Positions 36,254-44,989 of a DNA stretch of 64,000 nt are shown one piece after another. The DNA is from Sphingomonas sp. FARSPH. GTDB taxonomy: Bacteria > Pseudomonadota > Alphaproteobacteria > Sphingomonadales > Sphingomonadaceae. The notes below the pieces were generated by a model, which searched no databases, was not told the DNA's origin, and worked only from the letters and a program-made list of their open reading frames with translations. Made by a program: the position numbers and the translations under genes. Each line of letters starts with the position of its first letter. Position 1 is the stretch's first letter. The stretch covers positions 1,851,001 through 1,915,000 of the forward strand of contig NZ_CP029985.1 in NCBI RefSeq assembly GCF_003355005.1, written 5' to 3'.

Positions 36254-37300
36254 TCACTTGAGCGGCTTGCCCGAATCCTTCCACTTGTCGAGCACGGTGG
36301 ACGCGGGCGGCAGATGGTCGTCGCTCGCCGGGGCGGGCGGGGCGATCGCCTGCCCGCTCGCTGCATAGGCGGGCTTGACCTCGGCGGGCGGCGTCACCGG
36401 CGCGACAGGGACGGTGGCGGTCGCCGCGATCAGCGTCGGCGCGGCAGGTTGCACCGGCAGCATCAACGGCGCATGCGGCCCCGGCACCGGCTCCCCGCCG
36501 CGATAGGCCCGTGTGAACGCCCCCGCCGTCCCCCAAAATCCCTTCCACCGGTGGAACAGGTGCGCGCCGACCACGTCGGTCAGCACCAAAGTCCGGTTCC
36601 ACGCCGGCGTCACCGCATAAGTATGGTAATGCGTCGCAAGGCCCACCGGCGCGAAGACGTATCCGCCGAGCGCGCGCGCCGCGGCGCGGGCCGCGCGCGC
36701 CCAGCCGCTGCGCGACGGCACCCGCGCCATCGCCCCGTCACAGGCGAAACTGAACTGGCACCCCGACCGCTCCGACCCCTGATAGACGACGCCGCAGACG
36801 GTGGCCGGAAAGGCGGGATGCCGCGCGCGGTTCAGGATCACCTGCGCCACCGCCGCCTGCCCCGCATCGGGTTCCGACGCCGCCTCGTAGTAAATCGCCG
36901 CGGTCAGGCATTCGAGCGCGCGCCCGCGATCGACCGCACTCGCCAGCCGTGTGGAAAAAGGCATCGCCCCGCTACCCGCAGCAACGCCGGACGAAAGCTG
37001 TGCGGCATCGGCGGGCAGCGGCGGCAATGCGATCGTACCCGTCACGCCGACCGCGGGCGCCGCCTGTTCGGCCGGCGCGGGCGCGTCCTCGGCAGTCGCA
37101 TAGAGCAGCGCCGCACCGGGAAAATGCGCCTCCGCCTCATAACCCGCAGGGGCGGGCATCGGCGGGATGCCCGCGGGATGCGCCGCGATCGCCAGCCACG
37201 CCGCACGGATCGCGAGCGCGACGAGCACCGCCAGCGCCAGCCCGATCACGACGATCCAGCCGCGCGCCACCTTCCGCATCGTATCCGACCGCACCCGCAT
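36254..37300 (-). CDS. SleB/CwlJ-type cell-wall hydrolase
   Basis: A 348-residue protein anchored by one N-terminal membrane segment (WIVVIGLALAVLVALAIRAAWL). It has a Pro/Ala-rich periplasmic linker and a Hydrolase_2 domain (CLTAAIYYEAASEPDAGQAAVAQVILNRARHP...CGVVYQGSERSGCQFSFACDG...) with the catalytic Glu in YYEAAS. Family members cleave peptidoglycan; in non-sporeformers they act in wall turnover. The C-terminal 80 residues are Ala/Pro-rich and of low complexity. It lies downstream of the M16 peptidase gene on the same strand across a 118-nt gap, so it may have its own promoter. Confidence 0.9.
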   Translation of the reverse strand: MRVRSDTMRKVARGWIVVIGLALAVLVALAIRAAWLAIAAHPAGIPPMPAPAGYEAEAHFPGAALLYATAEDAPAPAEQAAPAVGVTGTIALPPLPADAAQLSSGVAAGSGAMPFSTRLASAVDRGRALECLTAAIYYEAASEPDAGQAAVAQVILNRARHPAFPATVCGVVYQGSERSGCQFSFACDGAMARVPSRSGWARAARAAARALGGYVFAPVGLATHYHTYAVTPAWNRTLVLTDVVGAHLFHRWKGFWGTAGAFTRAYRGGEPVPGPHAPLMLPVQPAAPTLIAATATVPVAPVTPPAEVKPAYAASGQAIAPPAPASDDHLPPASTVLDKWKDSGKPLK

Positions 37301-37418
37301 CGTGTGCGCATAGCGGATAGCGTCGCGGCTGTCCGAACCGAAAAACGTCCCTCGCGAGGAATGCCGGCGCGGCCGCCGCCGCCCTGCCTCACACCGCAGG
37401 CGGGGCGGCGGGGGGGAC

Positions 37419-40283
37419 CTATTTCAACGTCGCGCTGTCCAGGTTGAGCTGCCCCTCGGTCAGCGTCTCGACATTCGGATAGGCGGCGCGCAGCGGCGCG
37501 ATGAACTGTTTCGCGTCGCCCACCACCGCGATGCTCGCCGCCTTCGGATCGAGCAGCGCCGCCGACGCGCTCCGCACCTCGCCGGGCGTCACCGCCTCGA
37601 CCTTGGCGGTGTAGCGCTGCAGCTCGTCGAGCGGCACGCCGTCGAGCACATAGGTGCCCAGGATCCCCGCGACGCCTTCCGTCGTCTCGATACCGCGGCC
37701 GAAATTGCCGACCAGCACCGCCTTGCGCGTCGCCAGCTCGGCGTCGGGCACGGGCGCGGCGCCCATCTTCGCCATCTCCGCGGTCATCAGCGTCACCACT
37801 TCTGCCGCGGTCGGATTCTTGGTCTGCGTCCGCGCCGCGAAGCTGCCCGTCGCGCGTGCCGCATCGACGCCGCTCGACGCGCCATAGGCGAGGCCGCGCT
37901 TGATCCGCACTTCCTGGTTGATCCGCGACGAGAAGCCGCCGCCCAGCACCGTGTTCGCGACCGCGAGCGGATAGAAGCGCGGGTCGGTGCGCGGGATCGC
38001 GACGCGTTCGACCACGACGCCCGCCTGGCCCGCGCCCGGCATGTCGACCGCGACGACGCGCGGCGTGGGCAAGGCGGGGGCGGCCGGCAGCGGTGCCGCG
38101 GTGCCGCCGACGCGCCAGCCGCCCAGCTGCGCCTCGGCCAGTGTCTTCGCCTGCGCCGGCGTGATGTCGCCGACCAGGATCAGCGCCGCCTGATCGGGCC
38201 GCCACGTGCGCGCATAGGCGGCCGTCACGTCGCTCCGCGTCATCGCCTTCAGCGACGCGGGCGTGCCGTTGCCCGGCGCGCCATAGGGCGACGCGCCGAA
38301 GGTCGCGCGATCCGCGACCAATGCGGCGAGTTGCGCCGGGTTCTTGAACGCCACCGTGACGCCGTCGATCGCCTGCGCCCGCGCGCGTTCCAGCTCCTGC
38401 GGCGCGAAGGCGGGATGCTGCGCGACATCGGCGAGGATCGTCATCGCCGGGGCGAGCTGGTCCGACTTGACCGTCACCGCCACCGACCCGCCCTCCTCGG
38501 CGGCATCCGCGCCGATCGACCCGCCCAGGCTTTCCATCTGGCGCGCGATCTGGGTCGCAGAGCGGGTCGCGGTACCCTTCGTCATCAGCGTCGCGGCGAG
38601 CTGGCTGACGCCGGGCCGGTTCGCCGGGTCGAGCGCCTCGCCGCCGGTCGCGACCAGATAGGCGGTCGCGATCGGCAGCGCGTGATTCTCGACGGTGATG
38701 ACGCGCAGGCCGTTGGCGAGCCGCGTCTCGACCGGCTGCGGCAGCGTCGCCGTCACTGGCGCGCCCGGCGCGGGCGGCATCACGCGCTGTCCTTCGGGCG
38801 CGGGCGTGACGACGGCGATGTCCCTGGGCGGGGTCAGCGCTTCGGTCTGCACGGTGGACGCCACCTGAATCGTATCGCCCGTCTTCCCCGCGGGCTTGGC
38901 GGTATCGGGCAGGTAGCGGATCGTCGCCGACTGGTTCGGGTTGAGATACCGGCGCGCAACGCGCTGCACGTCGGCGGCGGTCACCCGCGCGATCTCCGCG
39001 AGCTGACGATCGGCAGATCGCGGGTCGCCGTCGATGATGACCGACGCGGCGAGGATGCGCGCCTTGCCCTCCGCGGTTTCTCGGCTCTTGATCGCGGCGG
39101 TCAGGATCTCGTTCTTCGCCTCGGCCAGCTCTGCGGCGGAAACGGGCGCGTCGCGGAACCGCGCGATCTCGGCCTTCAGCGCGGCCTCACCCTGGTCGAC
39201 CGTCTTGCCGCCCGCCAGAATGGCATAGGCGACGAGATTGCCCGTCCCCTGTTTGGTGTCGAGGAACGACGAGGCGTCCTGCGCCAGCTGGTCGCGGTAG
39301 ACGAGGTCCTCGTACATCCGGCTGCTCTCGCCGGTCGACAGGATCGTATTGAGCACGGTCAGCGCGGGGATGTCGGCGTTGCGATCGGCGGGGACGTGCC
39401 ATGTCATCGCGACCGCGGGCAGCGGCGTGTTCGGCTCGTAGACGGTGTAGCTGACCGGCTTCGTGCGCGCGGGCTCGGTCGCGGTCACGCGCGGGATCGG
39501 CGTGGACGGACGCGCGATGCCGCCGAAATACTGGTCGACCCAGCGGTCGAGCTGCGCCGGATCGAAATTGCCCGCGACGACCAGGATCGCATTGTCGGGC
39601 CGGTAATAGGTCGCGTGGAACGCGCGCACGTCGTCGATTCCCGCCGAATCGAGATTTTCGATGCTGCCGATCGTCGACCGGGCATAGGGGTGCGTCGTGT
39701 AGGATGCGGCCGACAGATAGGTGGAGAACAATTTGCCGTACGGCCGCGCCAGCGTCGACTGGCGCAGTTCCTCCTTCACCACCTCGCGCTCGCTCGCGAA
39801 GCTCTTCGGCTCGACGACGAGACTCGCCATCCGGTCGCCTTCCGCGAACAGCAGCCGCTGCAGGTGGTTGGCGGGCACGACCTCATAGTAATTGGTGTAA
39901 TCGTCGTTGGTCGACGCGTTGTTGTAACCGCCGACGTCCTCGGTCAGCCGGTCCATCTGCTCGGAGACGAGGTTGCGGGTCGCCTTGAACATCAGATGCT
40001 CGAACATGTGGGCAAAGCCCGAGCGCCCTTTGGGGTCGTCCTTCGACCCGACGTCATACCACACCTGCACCGCGACGTTGGGCGTCGACGTGTCGCGGAT
40101 CGCGTAGACCCTGAGGCCGTTGGCGAGCGTCCGCTCGGTAAAGGCGATCGGCTTGACTGCCGCGGCATCGGGCGCGGGCGCGGCGGGTGTGGGGGGGGCG
40201 GGCGTTGCGGGGGCGGTCTGGGCCGTGGCGGCGAGCGGCAGAAGGGCAGCGCCCACGAGGAGGGCGGCACGAACGAGACGCAT
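37419..40283 (-). CDS. M16-family zinc metallopeptidase (fused two-unit form)
   Basis: A 954-residue exported protein with signal peptide MRLVRAALLVGAALLPLAATA. It contains two tandem M16 units. The first has the inverted zinc motif HMFEH (His92, Glu95, His96) in SGFAHMFEHLMF. The second unit (from about residue 500; ETRLANGLRVITVENHALPI) lacks that motif and serves as the inactive partner that closes the chamber. Such enzymes degrade peptides in the periplasm. ATG 40283 is chosen because the signal begins there; an upstream in-frame extension runs through a repeat element and is not credible as protein. Confidence 0.95.
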   Translation of the reverse strand: MRLVRAALLVGAALLPLAATAQTAPATPAPPTPAAPAPDAAAVKPIAFTERTLANGLRVYAIRDTSTPNVAVQVWYDVGSKDDPKGRSGFAHMFEHLMFKATRNLVSEQMDRLTEDVGGYNNASTNDDYTNYYEVVPANHLQRLLFAEGDRMASLVVEPKSFASEREVVKEELRQSTLARPYGKLFSTYLSAASYTTHPYARSTIGSIENLDSAGIDDVRAFHATYYRPDNAILVVAGNFDPAQLDRWVDQYFGGIARPSTPIPRVTATEPARTKPVSYTVYEPNTPLPAVAMTWHVPADRNADIPALTVLNTILSTGESSRMYEDLVYRDQLAQDASSFLDTKQGTGNLVAYAILAGGKTVDQGEAALKAEIARFRDAPVSAAELAEAKNEILTAAIKSRETAEGKARILAASVIIDGDPRSADRQLAEIARVTAADVQRVARRYLNPNQSATIRYLPDTAKPAGKTGDTIQVASTVQTEALTPPRDIAVVTPAPEGQRVMPPAPGAPVTATLPQPVETRLANGLRVITVENHALPIATAYLVATGGEALDPANRPGVSQLAATLMTKGTATRSATQIARQMESLGGSIGADAAEEGGSVAVTVKSDQLAPAMTILADVAQHPAFAPQELERARAQAIDGVTVAFKNPAQLAALVADRATFGASPYGAPGNGTPASLKAMTRSDVTAAYARTWRPDQAALILVGDITPAQAKTLAEAQLGGWRVGGTAAPLPAAPALPTPRVVAVDMPGAGQAGVVVERVAIPRTDPRFYPLAVANTVLGGGFSSRINQEVRIKRGLAYGASSGVDAARATGSFAARTQTKNPTAAEVVTLMTAEMAKMGAAPVPDAELATRKAVLVGNFGRGIETTEGVAGILGTYVLDGVPLDELQRYTAKVEAVTPGEVRSASAALLDPKAASIAVVGDAKQFIAPLRAAYPNVETLTEGQLNLDSATLK

Positions 40284-40367
40284 GGACAAAGGCTCCGGCG
40301 AACGGCGGGTCGGGAGCTTCGGAACGTGGCCCGGCGGGGCGGGTGGTGTCAATTGGCGGCGCGCGCT

Positions 40368-40491
40368 CCCCTCCCGCTTGCGGGAGGGGTCGGGGGTGGG
40401 CGCGTCAGGACGGTACGTTCGCCCATATCGCGCCAGGCTGCCGTATCGCCCGGACAGGCCCACCCCTAACCCCTCCCGCAGGCGGGAGGGG
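40368..40491. repeat. GC-rich paired-hairpin repeat element
   Basis: Two near-identical hairpins, CCCCTCCCGC-tt-GCGGGAGGGG (40368-40389) and CCCCTCCCGC-ag-GCGGGAGGGG (40470-40491), frame a central segment flanked by inverted GGGGTGGGC/GCCCACCCC arms. It lies upstream of the M16 gene, behind the small membrane-protein gene, and belongs to the same general family as the element at 8072. Confidence 0.8.
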
Positions 40492-40502
40492 AATGAAAGG
40501 CA

Positions 40503-40712
40503 TCAGCCCTTCTTTTTCTTCCGCCCCGAATTGGCGAACAGCACCGCCGCCGCGACCGCGGCCGATCCGATTCCGACGCCGATGATGCGCATCGGCCAAT
40601 GGCCCGTCTTCGCCGGGTCCGCGGTGCGCGCGTCGGCGGCATGGCCAGCCGCCTTGGCGGCGGCGGCGGCTTCGAGGATTTCGTTGGGCTGGTCGGGCTG
40701 ATGATCGGCCAT
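40503..40712 (-). CDS. Small hypothetical single-pass membrane protein
   Basis: 69 residues. A hydrophilic N-terminus (MADHQPDQPNEILEAAAAAKAAGHAADA) is followed by one hydrophobic segment (MRIIGVGIGSAAVAAAVLFA) and a basic tail SGRKKKKG that should stay in the cytoplasm. It begins 1 nt after the tgt stop and so is most likely co-transcribed with it. No function recognised. Confidence 0.75.
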   Translation of the reverse strand: MADHQPDQPNEILEAAAAAKAAGHAADARTADPAKTGHWPMRIIGVGIGSAAVAAAVLFANSGRKKKKG

Positions 40713-40713
40713 G

Positions 40714-41850
40714 TTACTCTCCCTTTTCGCGCCGATACCTTGCGCGAAACGACGTGGCGAATGCGGTCAACGCACGATCCGCAATGGCGGCTCTGAGGTC
40801 CGCCATCAACCCTTCATAAAAAGCGATATTATGTTCGGTCATCAGCATCGCGCCCAGGATTTCGCCCGCGCGGACCAGATGGTGGATGTACGCGCGGCTC
40901 CACGTCGCGCACACCGGGCACCCGCATTCGGGATCGAGCGGCCCGGTATCCTCCGCAAACTTCGCATTGCGCAAATTGATCGGCCCGGTGCGCGTGAACG
41001 CCTGGCCCGTGCGGCCCGAGCGCGTCGGCATGACGCAATCGAACATGTCGATGCCGCGCTCGACCGCGCCGACGATGTCGTCGGGCTTGCCGACCCCCAT
41101 CAGGTAGCGCGGCTTGTCGGCGGGCAGCTGCTCCGGCGCGAAGTCGAGGCAGCCGAACATCGCCGCCTGCCCCTCGCCGACCGCAAGGCCGCCGACGGCA
41201 TACCCATCGAAACCGATGTCGATCAGCGCATCGGCGCTCGCCTTGCGCAAGCCTTCGTCCAACGCACCCTGCTGGATGCCGAAGATCGCGTTGTTTGCGG
41301 CATGGTCGCCGCCGCCGTCGAACGCGTCGCGGCTGCGCCTCGCCCAGCGCATCGACCGCTCCATCGCCGCCGCCTGCACCTCGCGCGTCGAGGTCGTCGG
41401 CACCAGCTCGTCGAACGCCATCACGATATTGCTGCCGAGCAGCCGCTGGATCTCGATCGAGCGTTCCGGGCTCAGCATGTGGCGCGTGCCGTCGAGGTGC
41501 GACTTGAACGCCACGCCCTCTTCGGATCGCTTGGTCAGATCGGACAGGCTCATCACCTGATAACCGCCCGAATCGGTCAGGATCGGCCGCTGCCAGCCCA
41601 TGAGATCGTGCAGCCCGCCCAGCTTCGCCACCCGCTCCGCCCCGGGGCGCAGCATCAGGTGATAGGTATTGCCCAGGATGATGTCCGCGCCCGCGTGTTC
41701 GACGTCCGCCGGCTTCATCGCCTTCACTGTTGCGGCGGTGCCGACGGGCATGAAGGCGGGGGTACGGATCGTGCCGCGCTGCATCCGGATCGCGCCGGTA
41801 CGCGCGCGGCCGTCGGTGGCGCTGATGGAAAAGGCGAAACGCTCGGTCAT
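40714..41850 (-). CDS. tgt: Queuine/preQ1 tRNA-ribosyltransferase
   Basis: 378 residues. Exchanges G34 of Tyr, His, Asn and Asp tRNAs for preQ1, a late queuosine step. Seen: LTDSGGYQVMSLS with the substrate-binding Asp, the nucleophile region MAFDELVPTTS, the base-recognition segment GYAVGGLAVGEG, DCVMPTRSGRTGQAFT, and the zinc site starting CGCPVCATW with downstream His. ATG 41850 is used. queA, the next pathway enzyme, lies a little upstream on the same strand with an EF-hand gene between them. Confidence 0.97.
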   Translation of the reverse strand: MTERFAFSISATDGRARTGAIRMQRGTIRTPAFMPVGTAATVKAMKPADVEHAGADIILGNTYHLMLRPGAERVAKLGGLHDLMGWQRPILTDSGGYQVMSLSDLTKRSEEGVAFKSHLDGTRHMLSPERSIEIQRLLGSNIVMAFDELVPTTSTREVQAAAMERSMRWARRSRDAFDGGGDHAANNAIFGIQQGALDEGLRKASADALIDIGFDGYAVGGLAVGEGQAAMFGCLDFAPEQLPADKPRYLMGVGKPDDIVGAVERGIDMFDCVMPTRSGRTGQAFTRTGPINLRNAKFAEDTGPLDPECGCPVCATWSRAYIHHLVRAGEILGAMLMTEHNIAFYEGLMADLRAAIADRALTAFATSFRARYRREKGE

Positions 41851-41987
41851 GGGGCAGGGCTCTTGGCGAAAGCGCAACGCGCTGTCGAGGCACCGCGGCG
41901 ATGTTCGCGCTGTCCTACATGCCGAAAATATGCTATCGACATTGGATAAGAATGTCGCTCTTTCTCATCATGGAATAAACTGGCGAT

Positions 41988-42010
41988 AACGCGTAACGAG
42001 ATTACGCGTT
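41988..42010. repeat. 9-bp inverted repeat abutting dispersed repeat copy 2
   Basis: AACGCGTAA, loop CGAGA, TTACGCGTT: perfect 9-bp arms. It overlaps the first ten bases of the 35-bp repeat. The surrounding 337-nt space (41851-42187) holds these two elements, presumably the tgt promoter, and nothing else I can support. Confidence 0.6.
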
Positions 42011-42035
42011 CAGGTGTCAATTCTGTCAAGACTCG
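42001..42035. repeat. 35-bp dispersed repeat, copy 2
   Basis: Second copy of the element at 34089-34123, one mismatch. It lies about 150 nt upstream of the tgt start; read toward tgt it begins with two TTGACA hexamers three bases apart. Confidence 0.8.
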
Positions 42036-42187
42036 CGGAATTTCGACGCAATCCCAGACACCTCGCCGCCTCGGTCAGCGGGGCCGGGGCTTCCTTCTGT
42101 TGGGCAAAAGGCAAGAAATGCGGCCCGCCCACTCTCGCCAAGCTCGTTCCGGCATGACGAAGGGCGAAGCTGCGGCGTCGATCGCCC

Positions 42188-42655
42188 TCAGCGCCGCTTG
42201 TGCCGCCCCGCCGGCGGACCGTTCGCCATCCCGGCGTTGGCGCGGATCGTCAGCGCCTCCTTGCGCGTGACCGCGCCGTCGCGATCCTTGTCGAGCCGGT
42301 CGAAGATGCGCCCGAACGCCGCCTCCAGTTCGGCAAGCGTGATCCGGTCGTCGCCGTTGGCATCGACCTCGAACGGGCTCGGCAGCGCATTGGGATCGCC
42401 CAGCCAGCGCGTCGCCCAGTCGGCGAAGGCGATATAGCCGATCGAGCCGGCCTTCGCCGCATCGACGCCCACGAAGCTGCGGCGCACGCCCGCCTCCATC
42501 TCGGCGCGCGTCGTCCGGCCGTCGCCGTCCGCGTCCCAGCCGACGATCGCCATCGCCGCAGGCTCGACGACGAAGGTGGCAGGCGGCTGTGGCTGCGTTG
42601 GCGCCTGCGTTACGGCCGGCACGGCTTGGGCCTGGAGCAGCAGCGCGAGCAGCAT
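42188..42655 (-). CDS. EF-hand calcium-binding protein, secreted
   Basis: 155 residues with a short hydrophobic export signal (MLLALLLQAQAVPAV). Three canonical EF-hand loops are visible: DADGDGRTTRAE, DANGDDRITLAE and DKDRDGAVTRKE. A fourth, degenerate loop lies between the first two (DAAKAGSIGYIAF). It probably binds calcium in the periplasm; role unknown. It starts 6 nt after the queA stop; a GTG at 42664 overlapping that stop is an alternative start. The tail is basic (GRHKRR). Confidence 0.85.
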   Translation of the reverse strand: MLLALLLQAQAVPAVTQAPTQPQPPATFVVEPAAMAIVGWDADGDGRTTRAEMEAGVRRSFVGVDAAKAGSIGYIAFADWATRWLGDPNALPSPFEVDANGDDRITLAELEAAFGRIFDRLDKDRDGAVTRKEALTIRANAGMANGPPAGRHKRR

Positions 42656-42660
42656 GTATG

Positions 42661-43692
42661 TCACCGTGGCGGCAGGAGGAGGGAGGAATCGCCGTAGCTG
42701 TAGAATCGGTATCCCGTCGCGATCGCATGCGCATAGGCCGCCTGCATCCGCTCCAGCCCCATGAGAGCGGAGACGAGCATGAACAATGTGCTCTTGGGCA
42801 GATGGAAATTGGTCATCAGCCCGTCGATCGCGCGGAAGGTATAACCCGGCGTGATGAAGATCGCGGTGTCCCCTTCGAACGGCGCGATCGTGCCGTCCGG
42901 CGTCGCGGCGCTTTCGAGCAGGCGTAGCGACGTCGTGCCGACCGCGATCACCCGGCCGCCATCCGCGCGCACCGCGTTCAGCCGGTCCGCGGTCGCCGCG
43001 TCGATCCGCCCCCATTCGGCATGCATGCGATGCGCCTCGGTGTCCTCCGCCTTGACCGGCAGGAAGGTGCCCGCGCCGACGTGCAGCGTCAGCGTCTCGT
43101 GCCCGATCCCCGCCGCATCGAGCGCCGCGAGCAGGCCCGGGGTAAAGTGCAGCGCCGCGGTCGGCGCCGCGACCGCGCCCGGCTCGGCGGCGAACATCGT
43201 CTGGTAATCGTCCGCGTCGCGCGCGTCGGTCGGCCGCTTGGCCGCGATATAGGGCGGCAACGGCATCCGCCCGGCGCGCTCGAGCAGCAGCTCGACGGGC
43301 TCGTCGCCCGCGAAATCGAGCGCGAAGCTGCCGTCCTCCGCCCGGTCGCGCGCGATCGCGGATACGCCCTGGCCGAAATCGATCGCGTCGCCATCGCGCA
43401 GCCGCTTGGCGTTGCGGATGAACGCGCGCCAGCGCCGCGGCCCCTCGCGCTTGTGCAGCGTCGCGCCGATGCCGGCGTCGCCGCGCCGCCCCTCCAGCTG
43501 TGCCGGGATCACGCGCGTGTCGTTGAACACCAGGCAGTCGCCCGCGCGGAGCTGCGCCGGCAGGTCGCGGACGTGGACGTCGCGCGTCGCGTCGCCATCC
43601 AGCACCAGCATCCGCGCCGCATCGCGCGGGGCGGCGGGACGCAGCGCGATGTTTTCCGGCGGCAGCGCGAAATCGAAAAGGTCGACCTTCAC
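42661..43692 (-). CDS. queA: S-adenosylmethionine:tRNA ribosyltransferase-isomerase
   Basis: 343 residues. Transfers the ribosyl part of SAM to preQ1 in tRNA to make epoxyqueuosine. The family start MKVDLFDFALPPENIALRPA, then MLVLDGDAT, DCLVFNDTRVIPAQLEGRR, the strongly conserved LHVGAGTFLPVK, and FHLPKSTLFMLVSALMG near the C-terminus are all present. The start overlaps the stop of the upstream cyclophilin gene by 4 nt (ATGA). Confidence 0.97.
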   Translation of the reverse strand: MKVDLFDFALPPENIALRPAAPRDAARMLVLDGDATRDVHVRDLPAQLRAGDCLVFNDTRVIPAQLEGRRGDAGIGATLHKREGPRRWRAFIRNAKRLRDGDAIDFGQGVSAIARDRAEDGSFALDFAGDEPVELLLERAGRMPLPPYIAAKRPTDARDADDYQTMFAAEPGAVAAPTAALHFTPGLLAALDAAGIGHETLTLHVGAGTFLPVKAEDTEAHRMHAEWGRIDAATADRLNAVRADGGRVIAVGTTSLRLLESAATPDGTIAPFEGDTAIFITPGYTFRAIDGLMTNFHLPKSTLFMLVSALMGLERMQAAYAHAIATGYRFYSYGDSSLLLPPR

Positions 43693-44390
43693 TTGGCCTT
43701 CGGCGCCGCCTTCTTAGGGGCTGCCTTGCCTGCGGGCGTGCCCGAATCCGGCAGCGTCACCGGCGCGCCCAGGCTGACCGGGGCGGGGGCGGGCTGGTTC
43801 GAATAGGCCGGCGGATTGTCCGCGGCTATGTAGGCGTGAACGATCCTGGTCGGGTCCGACGGCGGCTCGCCGCGCTCGATCCGGTCGACATATTGCATGC
43901 CGTCGATGACGCGGCCGAACACGGTGTATTTCTTGTCGAGGTTCAGCTTGGGCTGGAAGACGATGAAGAACTGGCTGTTCGCGCTGTTGGGGTCGTCCGC
44001 GCGCGCCGCCGACACCGCGCCGCGCACGTGCGGCAGATAATTGAACTCGGATGCGACGTTGGGCAGCGTCGAGCCGCCGGTGCCGTCGCCCTTCGGGTCG
44101 CCGCCCTGCGCCATGAAGCCGTCGATGACACGGTGGAAGGCGAGGCCGTCGTAGAAATGCTGGCGGGTCAGCGTCTTGATCCGTTCCACCATCTTGGGCG
44201 CGACGTCGGGGCGCAGCCAGATGGTGACGCGGCCACCGTCGGACAGATCGAGCAGCCACAGGTTCTGCGGGTCGTTGATTGCAGGCGGCGTGGCGCGGCC
44301 GGCGACATTGGCTTCGATGACCTGCGCGGCGACGGGCGTGGTCGCGAGGCACAGGGTGGTCAACGCAAGGAAACGGGCGAACGCGCGCAT
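43689..44390 (-). CDS. Cyclophilin-type peptidyl-prolyl isomerase, exported
   Basis: A 233-residue periplasmic foldase. Signal peptide MRAFARFLALTTLCLATTPVAA; cyclophilin core with FHRVIDGFMAQGGDPKGDGTGG, NSANSQFFIVF and YTVFGRVIDGMQYVDRIE. The catalytic Arg is in FHRVIDGFM. The C-terminal 35 residues are Pro/Ala/Lys-rich (GKAAPKKAAPKAK) and probably disordered. It is translationally coupled to queA. Confidence 0.95.
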   Translation of the reverse strand: MRAFARFLALTTLCLATTPVAAQVIEANVAGRATPPAINDPQNLWLLDLSDGGRVTIWLRPDVAPKMVERIKTLTRQHFYDGLAFHRVIDGFMAQGGDPKGDGTGGSTLPNVASEFNYLPHVRGAVSAARADDPNSANSQFFIVFQPKLNLDKKYTVFGRVIDGMQYVDRIERGEPPSDPTRIVHAYIAADNPPAYSNQPAPAPVSLGAPVTLPDSGTPAGKAAPKKAAPKAK

Positions 44391-44468
44391 GGAAATCCTA
44401 TCCAGATGATCGCGGCGGCTTAGACCAGAATCCGGGTTGCACCAAACTGAACGTGGCGGACGCCGGGT

Positions 44469-44975
44469 TCAGCTGCCCTTGCGGCCTATCGCCGCGACGC
44501 GCGCGACGACGTCCTCGCACACCTGCGGCGTGACGAAGCGCGCGATCGGGCCGCCGAACAGCGCGATTTCCTTGACCAGTCGGCTGGCGATCGGCTGCAG
44601 CGCGACGTCGGCCATCAGAAAGACCGTCTCGACCCGCGGATTGATCTGCTGGTTCATGCCGGCCATCTGATATTCGTATTCGAAATCGGCGACCGCGCGC
44701 AGGCCGCGCACGATCACCTTCGCGCCCTCGCGCTCGGCAAAGTCCATCAGCAGCGAATCGAACGCGACGACCTCGATCGCGCCGGCGATGTCCGCCGTCT
44801 CGCGCCGCACCATCGCCATGCGCTCGTCGAGCGTGAACATCGGCGACTTGGACGGATTGGTCGTCACCCCGATCACCAGTTTGTCGACCAGTTTCGCGCC
44901 GCGGCGGATGATGTCCATATGCCCCAGCGTGACGGGGTCGAACGTGCCGGGATAGACGCCGATGCGGGTCGACAT
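44469..44975 (-). CDS. coaD: Pantetheine-phosphate adenylyltransferase
   Basis: 168 residues; the fourth step of coenzyme A synthesis, making dephospho-CoA from 4'-phosphopantetheine and ATP. Motifs: GVYPGTFDPVTLGHMDII containing the TxGH nucleotidyl-transferase signature, and RGLRAVADFEYEYQMAGMNQ. The start ATG 44975 is set by the family N-terminus MSTRIGVYPGTFD. It lies 14 nt after ispA and 78 nt before the cyclophilin gene on the same strand. Confidence 0.97.
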   Translation of the reverse strand: MSTRIGVYPGTFDPVTLGHMDIIRRGAKLVDKLVIGVTTNPSKSPMFTLDERMAMVRRETADIAGAIEVVAFDSLLMDFAEREGAKVIVRGLRAVADFEYEYQMAGMNQQINPRVETVFLMADVALQPIASRLVKEIALFGGPIARFVTPQVCEDVVARVAAIGRKGS

Positions 44976-44989
44976 GGCTGCGGGGTCCC

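Noticed and set aside
37419..40463. Longer M16 start
   Set aside because: The extension is the translation of the paired-hairpin repeat, and the signal peptide begins at 40283.
34089..42035. Attachment sites of an integrated element
   Set aside because: The interval carries tgt and ordinary peptidases, with no integrase or tRNA edge, so a mobile element is not supported.
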